From positions 1 through 42,531 of the forward strand of contig JAIDOW010000017.1 of the NCBI GenBank assembly GCA_029063085.1: a stretch of DNA of 42,531 bases. The letters run 5' to 3'. Positions within the stretch are counted from its first letter, which is position 1. Each line of letters opens with the position of its first letter. Shown piece after piece: positions 24,631-33,950 of this stretch. The notes beneath the pieces were generated by a model. It saw only the letters and a program-made list of their open reading frames with translations. It had not been told where the DNA came from and searched no databases. The position numbers were made by a program, and so were the translations under genes. This stretch comes from Lachnospiraceae bacterium. GTDB lineage: Bacteria; Bacillota; Clostridia; Lachnospirales; Lachnospiraceae.

Positions 24631-25887
24631 TTACAAATACTTTAATAACCGGTTTCTCCAATCCGAATCGCCATCTATGTAAGGAATTACCAAATCCCCT
24701 TCCTGTCCTTCATACTTCACAAATACTCCGTTTCCTCCGCCACCAAATCCCGGAATCTTCGAATAACCTCCAAAAAACAGGAAAAACATTTCCTCTTCTA
24801 TATTCCGTTCAGCAAAAATATGGTCTATCTTTTCCTTGTTTATGTAAATTTCTTTTTTTCCAATCTGTATGGCTTCCTGAAGTATTTCAGAATTATCCAC
24901 CAGTACTCTTGTTCCATTTTGGTTATATATCTGTAAATAATTTTGTTCTGTATAACGTGGATAGGAAATATGAATGACAGCTAACAATGACAACACCAGC
25001 GTAAATCCGCATACAGCAGCAAACATGAAAATTCCATGGGAACTATAAGGCTTATACGCAGCCACGTGCTCCATCCTATATTTGATATTCATATATTGCT
25101 TCTCTCCGGCAAACGCAGCTGACGGTTCTAAAACTACCGGCTCATTCTTTAACATACGGATACTTTTTATCAACAAGCATCCATAAAAATATGCACTCTG
25201 CTGTCCTTTTTGTATTGTTACCTTATCACAGATATCTTCCATATCTGCCCTAAACCACTTGGTACAGATATGCAAAAACGGATCTGCCCATAACAGAACC
25301 CTTAAAATATCCCATAGCCAGAAGCACCACAAATGTCCTAATCTGATATGTACCCTTTCATGTAGTAAAATGATCCGAAGCTCCTCATCAGACATATTTT
25401 CTAACATGATCCTTGGTACTACAATGACCGGACGAATCAACCCCATTGTAAAGGGGGAAACCGCATAATCACTTACCGCAATCTTAATCCCTTGCAGTTC
25501 CACTTCATCAAAGCTTTTTACAGCCTGTTTCAGCCGCTTCCTTTTATAATAAATCCACGTTCCCATTACCATCATGCCCATTACATAAACATATGGAATC
25601 AAACGATTCATACTGCAAATATTCTGCCAATAAAACAGCAGCTTTACTCCAATTCTTGTCTCATAGATCCATCTCATTTTTCCCATAAATGGTGCCAGTA
25701 ATAAAATACTCCAAAGTATTCCTCTGAAAAATACCATATTCCTTTTAATCAATACTTTCCTTAAAAGAAAAATCACCGCAAGCATTACAACAGAAATCTG
25801 TACTGCCCTGCCAAGCTGGATCACATAATACATAATTGCGGCGTCCAGAAATCCAATTCCTGATACCAGACATGTCACTAAGGTCAT
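24631..25887 (-). CDS. M56-family membrane metallopeptidase (MecR1/BlaR1-like, no sensor domain)
   Basis: A 418-residue membrane protein. Four hydrophobic segments are visible (about 10-40, 50-70, 90-110 and 300-320). The zinc motif HERVH (HEXXH) follows SDEELRIILLHE, as in BlaR1/MecR1. Unlike BlaR1 it lacks a penicillin-binding domain; the short extracytoplasmic tail (about 100 residues) contains KIPGFGGGGNGVF. It should cleave the BlaI-type repressor encoded upstream when triggered. The start overlaps the blaI stop by 4 bases. The signal is unknown. Confidence 0.9.
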   Translation of the reverse strand: MTLVTCLVSGIGFLDAAIMYYVIQLGRAVQISVVMLAVIFLLRKVLIKRNMVFFRGILWSILLLAPFMGKMRWIYETRIGVKLLFYWQNICSMNRLIPYVYVMGMMVMGTWIYYKRKRLKQAVKSFDEVELQGIKIAVSDYAVSPFTMGLIRPVIVVPRIMLENMSDEELRIILLHERVHIRLGHLWCFWLWDILRVLLWADPFLHICTKWFRADMEDICDKVTIQKGQQSAYFYGCLLIKSIRMLKNEPVVLEPSAAFAGEKQYMNIKYRMEHVAAYKPYSSHGIFMFAAVCGFTLVLSLLAVIHISYPRYTEQNYLQIYNQNGTRVLVDNSEILQEAIQIGKKEIYINKEKIDHIFAERNIEEEMFFLFFGGYSKIPGFGGGGNGVFVKYEGQEGDLVIPYIDGDSDWRNRLLKYL

Positions 25888-26285
25888 TTATCCTCACTTC
25901 CTTTACTTTTTTCAAGAAGTTCTTCCAATTCATTAATCTGCTCCTCAGTCAGATCACAATTCTGGATTAGTGCAGCTAATGCATTTGTCTTATTACCTGA
26001 AAAGTAACTTTCGGTAAATCTCCTGCTTTTCTCCTGTAAACATTCATTCTTTAACTTGACTGCAAAATAATGATACACTCTCGCATCCTTCTTATCGATC
26101 GTGTAATCAATGATTCCTTTTTGATATAAACGGTTTATCAAAACCCGGACTGTCTTGGGTGACATTTTTTTCACATTCTGAAGTCTCTTTATAATTTCCA
26201 TTGAAGTCAATGGTACTGTACTTTCCCAAAGTATTTCCATAACCAGCCATTCCGTTTCACTAGGTGTGATATCTATTTGCGGCAT
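25884..26285 (-). CDS. BlaI/MecI-family transcriptional repressor
   Basis: A 133-residue winged-helix repressor when started at 26285 (MPQIDITPSETEW, the usual beginning of the family, with AAAGGACAGG upstream); a start at 26306 would add seven residues. The winged helix covers about 5-75 (VMEILWESTVPLTSMEII, MSPKTVRVLINRLYQKGII, YHYFAVK). The C-terminal half gives dimerisation and the protease site. It probably represses its own operon. Unusually, the promoter is sigma-D-like (26395-26422), tying this pair to motility-linked genes. Confidence 0.92.
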   Translation of the reverse strand: MPQIDITPSETEWLVMEILWESTVPLTSMEIIKRLQNVKKMSPKTVRVLINRLYQKGIIDYTIDKKDARVYHYFAVKLKNECLQEKSRRFTESYFSGNKTNALAALIQNCDLTEEQINELEELLEKSKGSEDK

Positions 26286-26394
26286 CCTTTTTACCTGTCC
26301 TTTCATCTTTTAAGTTCTTTTGCAAGACTGCCATGTATTTTCAATTCCTTTACCGGCATCTACACTTTCACCGATTTCTATTCAATATAATTAT

Positions 26395-26422
26395 ATATCG
26401 GATAACAAATGTAAATCTTTTA
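26395..26422 (-). promoter_or_regulatory. Sigma-D consensus-like promoter of the blaI-M56 operon
   Basis: TAAA (26422-26419), 16 bp, TCCGATAT (26402-26395). The spacer end TTTGTTA is identical to that of the promoter at 6977-7004. ACATTTGT inside the spacer is a short palindrome that could be a BlaI half-operator; this is weak. Confidence 0.65.
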
Positions 26423-26468
26423 CCTTCTCACACAAACTTTTACTGGTTTTATCTGTAAATACTTTATA

Positions 26469-27197
26469 TTATGATTTCCTCTGGTCGTAATTTTCCCGCA
26501 TTTTCAATAAAATTTTCTTTTCCATACGACTTACCTGTACCTGAGAAATGCCAACCTCTTTTGCAATTTCTGTCTGTGTCTTATTTTCAAAATATCTCAG
26601 CCTGATAATTTTCCCTTCTATCTCATTCAACTGTGCCATCAGTCCCTCAACTACTATCTGGTTTAAAAGGCACTCATTTTCGTCTTTTTCACAGGCGATT
26701 TTATCCACCAGATAAACTGCATTTCCATCATTTTGATAGATTGTCTTATGAATGGACTCCACTTCTACATTCGCTTCTAAAGAAGCTACAATTTCCTCCT
26801 CATCAATCTCCAGCATTCTGGAAAGTTCTTCTAGTTTGGGCTCCATTCCGGTTTTATTCATAATTTCTTCTCTTGCTTTTCTCACTTTATATGCAGTTTC
26901 TTTTAAGGTCCTGCTGACTTTAATCATTCCATCATCCCGCAGAAATCTCTTTATCTCTCCACTAATCATAGGAACTGCATAAGTAGAAAATTTTACATCA
27001 TAAGACAAATCAAATTTCTCAACACATTTCATCAGCCCAATACATCCTATCTGATATAAATCCTCTAATTCATAACCTCTTCCTATAAATCTTCTAGCTA
27101 CAGCCCACACTAAACCTAAATTCTCTGTAACAAGCTGTTCTTTTGCGTCCCGGTTTCCCTCTTTTGCAAGCTTTAATAATTCTAAAGTCTTGTCCAT
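26469..27197 (-). CDS. sigF: Sporulation forespore sigma factor F
   Basis: A 242-residue sigma-70 family protein that directs early forespore transcription. Region 2 is at about 20-90 (LVWAVARRFIGRGYELEDLYQIGCIGL, FDLSYDVKFSTYAVPMI), region 3 at 95-165, region 4 at 180-238 (IIRLRYFENKTQTEIAKEVGISQVQVSRMEKKIL). Identity rests on this pattern plus position behind spoIIAA and spoIIAB. The gap to spoIIAB is 11 bases. SpoIIAB should hold it inactive until septation. Confidence 0.96.
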   Translation of the reverse strand: MDKTLELLKLAKEGNRDAKEQLVTENLGLVWAVARRFIGRGYELEDLYQIGCIGLMKCVEKFDLSYDVKFSTYAVPMISGEIKRFLRDDGMIKVSRTLKETAYKVRKAREEIMNKTGMEPKLEELSRMLEIDEEEIVASLEANVEVESIHKTIYQNDGNAVYLVDKIACEKDENECLLNQIVVEGLMAQLNEIEGKIIRLRYFENKTQTEIAKEVGISQVQVSRMEKKILLKMRENYDQRKS

Positions 27198-27208
27198 GAC
27201 GCCTCCTG

Positions 27209-27745
27209 CTATTTCACTCCACTTGACGAGTTTCCTTCCTGTTTTCCGATTACGCTTTCTTTTATATTTACTTCCCTTTTTTCCGTTTTCTCTTCCTGTA
27301 TATCTTCCTTGTCCTGTCTGATCACTTTACGCATGGTAATAGTTGTTCCTTTTCCTACTGTGGATTCCACAAAAAGTTCATCCATAAATGCTTCCATAAA
27401 TGCAAAGCCCATACCGGAACGCTCCAGCTCTGGTTTTGAAGTATACATAGGTTCCATAGCTTTATCGATATTATCAATTCCAACTCCATAATCAGTTACT
27501 ATAATTGTTACCGTGTCTTCTACAATATGAGTTTCAATCCGGATTTTTCCATCCATATTTTCATACCCATGTATAATAGAATTCGTCACTGCCTCTGATA
27601 CAGCCGTTTTAATATCTGCAATTTCTTCCAGAGTAGGATTTAACCGGGTTACAAATGCTGCCACTACAACTCTGGCAAAGCTTTCATTTTTTGATATGCT
27701 ATCAAACTCCACCACCATCTGATTATTAAAATGTTCCATACTCAA
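27209..27745 (-). CDS. spoIIAB: Anti-sigma F factor / serine kinase
   Basis: A 178-residue GHKL-type ATPase that binds sigma F and phosphorylates SpoIIAA. The N-box is EAVTNSIIHGYEN, the G1 box DYGVGI, the G2 region SGMGFAFMEAFMDEL. The family is usually near 145 residues; here about 35 extra residues follow GTTITMRKVI and are charged and low-complexity (EEKTEKREVNIKESVIGKQ). The middle gene of the spoIIA operon. Confidence 0.96.
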   Translation of the reverse strand: MSMEHFNNQMVVEFDSISKNESFARVVVAAFVTRLNPTLEEIADIKTAVSEAVTNSIIHGYENMDGKIRIETHIVEDTVTIIVTDYGVGIDNIDKAMEPMYTSKPELERSGMGFAFMEAFMDELFVESTVGKGTTITMRKVIRQDKEDIQEEKTEKREVNIKESVIGKQEGNSSSGVK

Positions 27746-27808
27746 TCCTCTTTCCTTTTTAATATTATTATTTCTCTAATTTTATTTTTATCCTAAAATT
27801 ATCTGTAG

Positions 27809-28174
27809 TTAATTTTGATTTTTGTATTTATTTTTAATATCCGAAAGTGCCTCCTTTACATCTTTTTTCATTTTTGCTACCCGGTAAAGACCTGAGATTT
27901 CTAATATACGTGAAATTTTATCATTCACTCCCACAATATAAACATCTCCTTTTAAATATCTTACCTCCCTATATCTGCCCATTACCAGACCAATTCCCGA
28001 ACTATCCATAAACCCTGTATTCTGATAGTCAAATATAACATCCCTTATCTTCTTACAAACAAAGTATTCATCCGTATTTTCCCTGATTTCACCTGCCGTA
28101 TGATGATCCAGTTCTTCCGGCAGATAAATAATTAATGTTTCTCCTGTTAATTCAAACAAATTTTTTTGTTCCAT
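27809..28174 (-). CDS. spoIIAA: Anti-anti-sigma F factor
   Basis: A 121-residue STAS-domain protein that frees sigma F by binding SpoIIAB. The phosphorylated serine is in MDSSGIGLVMGRY. It has the usual length and position as first gene of the spoIIA operon. No sigma-H promoter with the expected spacing was found between the terminator at 28211-28248 and the start. Confidence 0.96.
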   Translation of the reverse strand: MEQKNLFELTGETLIIYLPEELDHHTAGEIRENTDEYFVCKKIRDVIFDYQNTGFMDSSGIGLVMGRYREVRYLKGDVYIVGVNDKISRILEISGLYRVAKMKKDVKEALSDIKNKYKNQN

Positions 28175-28210
28175 AATCGTCCCTTCACTTTCTATATTTC
28201 ATTACACTTA

Positions 28211-28248
28211 AAAAACAACAGATTCACTTTTGCAAACCTGTTGTTTTT
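28211..28248. terminator. Bidirectional terminator before spoIIAA
   Basis: AAAAACAACAG pairs with CTGTTGTTTTT around a 16-base loop. It ends the minus-strand TPR-protein transcript and separates it from the spoIIA operon. Confidence 0.8.
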
Positions 28249-28336
28249 CTTTCGTACTTATTTATTTTTTCCTATGCATCTTAATTATTGCAACGTTGTC
28301 TCCGCCACAATAATTTTAACTGAAGTTAAAATTTAT

Positions 28337-29659
28337 CTACTCCGTAAGATAGTCTGATATTTCATCAATACGACTACTTTCGGGATAGTTATCTTTAAGA
28401 CTTTTAAATGCTGTCTTGGCTTTTTCCTCATCCTGATTTCCAAGATAAGCTCTACCCAAATAATAATATGCCTCTTCCCCCTCTTGAATCTGAAGTGCTA
28501 CATTGCACATACTGATTGCTTTGGGAAAATCATTCTCATTAATCGCTTTTGCAGCTTCTTCACACAAGGTGCCATATGTTGTATTAGGAATATTATCTTT
28601 AATAACCTGAAAAGAATCCTTTTGATCTATTTCCTTTTCCTTATCTTCTGCCTCAGCCTCATTCTTAGCCTCTAACTCTTTTTCCAAATTACTGATCTTG
28701 CTTTCCATATCGGATATCATCACATTCTTTTTGGAAATATCCTCACTATGGGATAATTGCAGGTTCCGATTCTCCTGATTCGCAGAATTGAGCTTTGTTG
28801 GAAGAATCAATACCCAGAATGCCACTATACCCAGAATCAATCCAACTGCCACATATATCAGATTAAACTTATTGTGATTAACCTCTTTGTAAGAACCGAC
28901 CGATAAATCCGGATTATCGATATTTTCCAGACTTTTTTCTACGAAAGTCTCTAAATCTGACTTATACTGATCCTCATCGGAGTATGCCGAATCTACATCA
29001 ATGCGTACACTCTTTTCCTTCATTCCAATGATATCTCTTGGTGTAACACCCATCTCTGCAAGATATTTTACTGCTAAAGTATTATTTTTATCGATTCGCA
29101 ACACTCTCTTTAATGCTTTTTTAGCCTTGTCTGTATTGCCATTTTCCATATAAAGCAATGCCAACAACAAATATCCTTTTACAAAATGAGGATAGCTGGA
29201 TAAAATTCTTTTTAACTGAATAAACGCCAAATCTTTTGTTCCCTGTTTGGCATGCATCAACGCCTGATTAAACTGCTTGGCAAGCTGATTTGCTTCTTCC
29301 AGTTTCACAGGATCAGCTTGTACCTCTTTAATATATTGTCCGGCAATATTGCCGTCCGGCAGATAATTACTACTTACAACCCACTGCGTTAATCCTAAAA
29401 TAATCTCACCCATCTCATAATGGATAAGTCCCAATAAGTTACGTGCGTTAATATTCTGTTTGTTATATTTTAACGCCAAATTCAATGCATCAATTGCACC
29501 GGTAAGATCCCTGACACTCGCTCTGTCTAATCCCAAATTATAATAATAGTTTGATGTATTATAAGCTTTTGCTAACAGCGTATAGTTCATTCCACAGTCA
29601 CTGCAGTGTCCGTTCTCTAATACAGGTGCTCCACAATTCAAACACTCCATATTATTCAC
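28337..29659 (-). CDS. Zinc-ribbon and TPR membrane protein
   Basis: A 440-residue protein. A zinc ribbon opens it (CLNCGAPV and CSDCGMNY). TPR units follow at about 35-215, including the KAKKALKRVLRIDKNNTLAVKYL segment. One membrane segment lies at about 270-290 (LIYVAVGLILGIVAFWVLIL), then a coiled coil (about 295-345) and a final TPR pair at about 375-440 (EEAYYYLGRAYLGNQDEEKAKTAFK). It is probably a cytoplasmic-side scaffold anchored in the membrane. The link with folC is positional only. Confidence 0.85.
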   Translation of the reverse strand: MNNMECLNCGAPVLENGHCSDCGMNYTLLAKAYNTSNYYYNLGLDRASVRDLTGAIDALNLALKYNKQNINARNLLGLIHYEMGEIILGLTQWVVSSNYLPDGNIAGQYIKEVQADPVKLEEANQLAKQFNQALMHAKQGTKDLAFIQLKRILSSYPHFVKGYLLLALLYMENGNTDKAKKALKRVLRIDKNNTLAVKYLAEMGVTPRDIIGMKEKSVRIDVDSAYSDEDQYKSDLETFVEKSLENIDNPDLSVGSYKEVNHNKFNLIYVAVGLILGIVAFWVLILPTKLNSANQENRNLQLSHSEDISKKNVMISDMESKISNLEKELEAKNEAEAEDKEKEIDQKDSFQVIKDNIPNTTYGTLCEEAAKAINENDFPKAISMCNVALQIQEGEEAYYYLGRAYLGNQDEEKAKTAFKSLKDNYPESSRIDEISDYLTE

Positions 29660-29662
29660 CGC

Positions 29663-29812
29663 CTATTTCACCTGTCTGCTATTCAACTGTAACAACATTT
29701 CTTCTAATACATCAGTAATATCTTTTACATCGTTCTCATATATCGCATCCTCTGCCTGAGATACCTCAAGACAAGGCTTAAACTTTCTAACCTCTTCTTC
29801 AAAATTAATCAT
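29663..29812 (-). CDS. Small conserved-looking 49-residue protein
   Basis: An ATG at 29812 preceded by TTAGGAGT opens 49 codons (starting MINFEEEVRKFKPCLEV, ending with a TAG stop). The product is acidic and helical, with AEDAIYENDVKDITDVLEEML. It starts 4 bases after the folC stop and ends 4 bases before the TPR gene, so it fits exactly in an operon. I recall similar short proteins at this position in other Lachnospiraceae but cannot verify it. Function unknown. Confidence 0.7.
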   Translation of the reverse strand: MINFEEEVRKFKPCLEVSQAEDAIYENDVKDITDVLEEMLLQLNSRQVK

Positions 29813-29815
29813 AAT

Positions 29816-31150
29816 CTATACTCCTAAACTGAGCAGATTACCCACCAGATACAAAGATCCTACACAAAATAAACATCCATTCCCAACATGGCTTTTCCCA
29901 TACAAAAAGCCGTCTTCTATATCATCAAAGGTGGTAATCCTACTACCCGAAAAACGTCTAAATGTTGCTGCCACCGCTTCTAACTCTGCAAAACGACTAT
30001 CCTCATAATAAACAACTATAATCTCTTCAAAGTTAATTCTGCAAAGCCTTTCAATCATCTGTTCATAATTCTTGTCCTTGGAAACGGCAAACAATAAAAC
30101 CTTCTGTTCAGTAGGGAACAGCACCTCCAATGTATGGCAAAATGCTTCTATTGCCTCTTCATTATGCGCTCCATCTATGTACACATTATCTGCAATACGT
30201 TCCATTCTGCCTTCCCAGACCATTTGATATAATCCGGCCTGAATATATTCTCTATCTTTATCTGCTAATCTGTAACCTGTCTCCCTAAAACCATCGGATT
30301 CAGTATTACAAAAGTTAATCGTCATGTTAAGTAATAATTCACATGCCCTTACCGCTAAAATTGCATTTTCAACCTGATAAAGGGCTGTTTTCTTAATCTT
30401 TAAGCTAACATATCTATAATAACCACTATCGAAAGAAAAATCAATGGCTTTTTTCGATATTTTTGATATTTTATACTGGGAATTTTCGACAATACACAAT
30501 CTGGCTCCTTTTTTTTGACAGAAACTGGAAATCACACCCGTTGCTTCGTCCTTACGATCAAAAAAAACCACTGGTACTCCCTTTTTAATGATACCAGCCT
30601 TCTCCTGTGCAATTTCCGCAATCGTATTGCCCAGAAACTGCATATGATCAAGTCCTACCGATGTAATGATACAAAGAACAGGTTTTACCACATTCGTCGC
30701 ATCCAGTCTTCCTCCCATTCCTGTCTCAAAAATAACATAATCCGGCTTCTGCTTTTCAAAATATAAAGCTGCCATCAAAAATATAAATTCAAAAAAGGAT
30801 GGATGCGCAATCCCCATTTTTTTTGCACGCTCGATAAAGTACATGGTCTCCTGAAACGTGTCTACGAATTCTTCATCGGAAATCACTGCTCCGTTCATAC
30901 GGATACGCTCATTAATCTTTACCAGATGCGGCGATGTAAACAAACCCACTTTTTTCCCCGCCTGCTTTAAAATAGACGCCAAAAAAGAGCAGGTAGACCC
31001 TTTTCCATTCGTACCTGCTACATGGATAACTGGATAAGAATGTTCCGGATGTCCCATGATATCTAGTATTCTATTGAGATTATCAGTCCCTAATTTGGAA
31101 GCAAATAAAGGGACTGATAATACATAATCTACACATTCCTGATATGTCAT
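29816..31150 (-). CDS. folC: Folylpolyglutamate synthase / dihydrofolate synthase
   Basis: A 444-residue Mur-ligase-family enzyme that adds glutamate to folates. The ATP-binding loop is VAGTNGKGSTCSFLASIL. Other family motifs are FTSPHLVKINERIRMNG, FEFIFLMAALYF, ETGMGGRLDATNVV, SVGLDHMQFLG, KAGIIKKGVPVV and DGAHNEEAI. Length is usual for the family. It lies in the same direction as queF, 89 bases downstream of it, and could be co-transcribed. Confidence 0.95.
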   Translation of the reverse strand: MTYQECVDYVLSVPLFASKLGTDNLNRILDIMGHPEHSYPVIHVAGTNGKGSTCSFLASILKQAGKKVGLFTSPHLVKINERIRMNGAVISDEEFVDTFQETMYFIERAKKMGIAHPSFFEFIFLMAALYFEKQKPDYVIFETGMGGRLDATNVVKPVLCIITSVGLDHMQFLGNTIAEIAQEKAGIIKKGVPVVFFDRKDEATGVISSFCQKKGARLCIVENSQYKISKISKKAIDFSFDSGYYRYVSLKIKKTALYQVENAILAVRACELLLNMTINFCNTESDGFRETGYRLADKDREYIQAGLYQMVWEGRMERIADNVYIDGAHNEEAIEAFCHTLEVLFPTEQKVLLFAVSKDKNYEQMIERLCRINFEEIIVVYYEDSRFAELEAVAATFRRFSGSRITTFDDIEDGFLYGKSHVGNGCLFCVGSLYLVGNLLSLGV

Positions 31151-31239
31151 AAATATCTCCGTTCCATCCTTAATCCAAGACTATCATTCAAGTCAATAAC
31201 CTCACAGGAATCAGAAAAATATATTTGTTGCTTTTCCAA

Positions 31240-31737
31240 TTATCTGTTATCTACTTTCTCCGGATAGAGATCATGATTTGCAAGGCGATTCCATGCTGCT
31301 TCTTCCCACTTTGTTCCTGGTTTTCCATAATTACAATAAGGATCTATGGAAATGCCTCCTCTTGGGGTAAATTTCCCCCATACCTCAATATATCTCGGCT
31401 CCATCAGCTTTATCAAATCTTTCATAATGATATTGACGCAATCCTCATGAAAATCTCCGTGATTCCGGAAACTAAAAAGATATAATTTTAGGGATTTGGA
31501 CTCTACCATAATCTTATCCGGTACATAAGAGATATAAATCGTTGCAAAATCCGGCTGCCCTGTAATAGGACAAAGAGATGTAAATTCCGGACAGTTAAAT
31601 TTTACAAAATAATCATGTTCTGGATGTTTATTTAAAAAAGTTTCCAAAATCTCCGGTGCATAGTCCTGTGGGTATTTTGTCCCCTGATTTCCTAACAGTG
31701 TTACACCGTTCAATTCTTCTTCCTTTCTTCCACTCAT
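31240..31737 (-). CDS. queF: NADPH-dependent preQ0 reductase (queuosine synthesis)
   Basis: A 165-residue reductase of 7-cyano-7-deazaguanine to preQ1, a step of queuosine synthesis for tRNA. The active-site Cys is in [37 protein letters not shown] is the NADPH/substrate motif of the unimodular type, and [12 protein letters not shown] also fits. No queC, queD or queE is nearby, and no preQ1 riboswitch could be recognised upstream. Confidence 0.95.
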   Translation of the reverse strand: MSGRKEEELNGVTLLGNQGTKYPQDYAPEILETFLNKHPEHDYFVKFNCPEFTSLCPITGQPDFATIYISYVPDKIMVESKSLKLYLFSFRNHGDFHEDCVNIIMKDLIKLMEPRYIEVWGKFTPRGGISIDPYCNYGKPGTKWEEAAWNRLANHDLYPEKVDNR

Positions 31738-31874
31738 ACTGAATTCCTGCCTTTCTTTCAGCTTCCTATCTTAGTATAGTATCAAACAGATAAAATTGCA
31801 ACTGGCTCTTTCAAAATCCGCCTGTTACACGCAATCAGGAAGCTGAACGAAAAATAACTTCCGGATTACATCTT

Positions 31875-33950
31875 TTATAATTCCTCTTTTATGATGCTCT
31901 TGCTCCCGGTATAGGTCGCCAAGAAATAACCACCATAGATCACTATCAAAAAGACTGCCGTTGCAATCACGGATGGAAGCATTTCTTTCGGATGTACCTG
32001 AACAGAAATTATTTTTAATGCAAATTGTATTCCAAATATAGAATGGATAACTGCAAGAATTAACGGCACAATAAAGAAGATTGCAATCTGTTTAAACAAA
32101 GACTGGTTAATCATGCTTTCATCCACACCGATTTTACGAAGTACCGTATATCTTTGTCTGTTGTCTGAATTTTCTGTTAGCTCCTTTAATGCCAAAATTG
32201 CCGAACTTGCAATCAGGAAAACCACACCCAGATAAATAGCGATAAAGGTTACTACGGTTGCGATTCCCTTACTGCTTTCATAAATGGCAATCTTTGTCAT
32301 TCCATCTAACGAAATTCCCTGCTCTAAAATCTGATCCATAAAGTCCTTTGAATCCTCACTGTAATTGGTGAACATCCCCTCGATTTTTTCTTTTTCCTCT
32401 TCCGTATCTGCATTATAATTAGCAATCAGCAAATGCTCTTCTTTCATATCCTCTGTTAATTCACAGCTGTCTGGTACCAGGATAATCCCTGAGTTTATAT
32501 GGCTGCCTGCCATCAGCAAATATCCCGACTGGCATTCCGTATATTTGCTACTGTATTCCTTACCCGCAATCGTAATTTTGGTGTGAAGTGCAAGTGCCTT
32601 ATCCCTTAAATCCTTTCGGCTCTGGAAATCACAAAGTATGATATACTCATCATCCTTCAATTCATACTGTTTAATCCCATATACTTTAGCAACCTGATTA
32701 TAATCAGACACCTTTACAATATCTTCCGCCATGTCATATGGAAAATATGGAAATAATGCCTTCACTTCATCATATGCATCGCCTAACGTATCCTTCCACG
32801 TCAGTTCACTGGTTGCATAGGTCTCAACCTCCACGATATCCTTTAATACATCCATATCAAAGCCTGCATTTTTCAAGGTATCACTGATTTTCAATCTGGA
32901 GTCCTCTATCTGTACCTTTGTATAATCACCCTTCTTCGGAAGATTCGCAGTTTTATATAAATTAAGATCCACTGGTGTCATTTCTTCTAAATCCTTTGTC
33001 AGCACATTATTCAGGGATAACGCCGAGGACAATACTGATATTGTCATAAAAAGCAGAAGACAGATGATCGTCATACTGACAACCGTTGTATTGATCTTAT
33101 TATGAATCTGCCTTAACACAAACAGATTTGTTCCTTTTAAGTACATACTTTTTCTGGACTGTGCCAGCTTTAAAAGAAATCCGGAAAGCGACCAGAATAT
33201 TAAAAATGTAGATATAACACCTAACAAAATAGGATATGTTATTTTATCAATTGTATCTAATGTATCAATGCCACCTGTAACCTTATAATAGGCGTATCCC
33301 AACATACTGACCGCAGTTAAAAATACTGCTACGCAAAGAACAGGATTTTTCATTTTCACTTTCTCATTTTTACGAATAGCAGTCAGCAAATCAATTAATT
33401 TATACTTAGAAATTGTAATAACATTAAACATCATGACTGCTAAATACATGACACCAAAATATATACAGGTTTTTAAAGCTGCTGCCTTTGAAAATACAAA
33501 TTCATATTTACTCATATCAGCAGAAAACAGCTTTGCCACTAAAATAGACATTAACTGTGAACCAAATATTCCGACTAACATACCGATTATCAGAGAAAAC
33601 AATCCGATAAAAATGGTTTCAAATAACAGGATTCTTGAAATTTGCCCTTTTCCCATTCCAAGCGTCATATAAAGTCCAAACTCCTGTTTTCTTCTTTTTA
33701 TTAGAAAATTATTTGCATACACGATCAGAAATCCCAATACAACCGCTACAAATACGGATACCACAGCAATCAGATTCACCAAAAGTTCCACTATCATTTT
33801 ACTAGAGCTATTCATCACCAGCATTGCTTCCTGGCTGTCTAGAGAATTAAACATATAAAAAATGCAGACACCCAAAATTAAGGTTAGAAAATATATCGTA
33901 TAATCCTTTATACTTTTCCTGATATTTTTTATAGATAACTTAAATAACAT
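31875..33950 (-). CDS. FtsX-family ABC permease, BceB-like
   Basis: A 691-residue permease with ten hydrophobic segments: one near residue 20, three around 55-170, two at about 200-260, one near 290, a large extracellular domain (about 315-560), and three at the end (570-680). This layout is that of BceB-type transporters, which sense and remove peptide antibiotics such as bacitracin from their lipid targets. FtsX domains flank the large loop. It overlaps the ATPase gene by 11 bases. No two-component system lies nearby. Confidence 0.92.
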   Translation of the reverse strand: MLFKLSIKNIRKSIKDYTIYFLTLILGVCIFYMFNSLDSQEAMLVMNSSSKMIVELLVNLIAVVSVFVAVVLGFLIVYANNFLIKRRKQEFGLYMTLGMGKGQISRILLFETIFIGLFSLIIGMLVGIFGSQLMSILVAKLFSADMSKYEFVFSKAAALKTCIYFGVMYLAVMMFNVITISKYKLIDLLTAIRKNEKVKMKNPVLCVAVFLTAVSMLGYAYYKVTGGIDTLDTIDKITYPILLGVISTFLIFWSLSGFLLKLAQSRKSMYLKGTNLFVLRQIHNKINTTVVSMTIICLLLFMTISVLSSALSLNNVLTKDLEEMTPVDLNLYKTANLPKKGDYTKVQIEDSRLKISDTLKNAGFDMDVLKDIVEVETYATSELTWKDTLGDAYDEVKALFPYFPYDMAEDIVKVSDYNQVAKVYGIKQYELKDDEYIILCDFQSRKDLRDKALALHTKITIAGKEYSSKYTECQSGYLLMAGSHINSGIILVPDSCELTEDMKEEHLLIANYNADTEEEKEKIEGMFTNYSEDSKDFMDQILEQGISLDGMTKIAIYESSKGIATVVTFIAIYLGVVFLIASSAILALKELTENSDNRQRYTVLRKIGVDESMINQSLFKQIAIFFIVPLILAVIHSIFGIQFALKIISVQVHPKEMLPSVIATAVFLIVIYGGYFLATYTGSKSIIKEEL

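Noticed and set aside
28175-28240. Sigma-H promoter of the spoIIA operon
   Set aside because: An AGG and a GAAT are present, but the distance between them is far too short for sigma-H.
31738-31874. Possible preQ1 riboswitch ahead of queF
   Set aside because: No recognisable preQ1-I or preQ1-II core. An AGCTTCCT/AGGAAGCT inverted repeat about 80 bases apart is too distant and weak.
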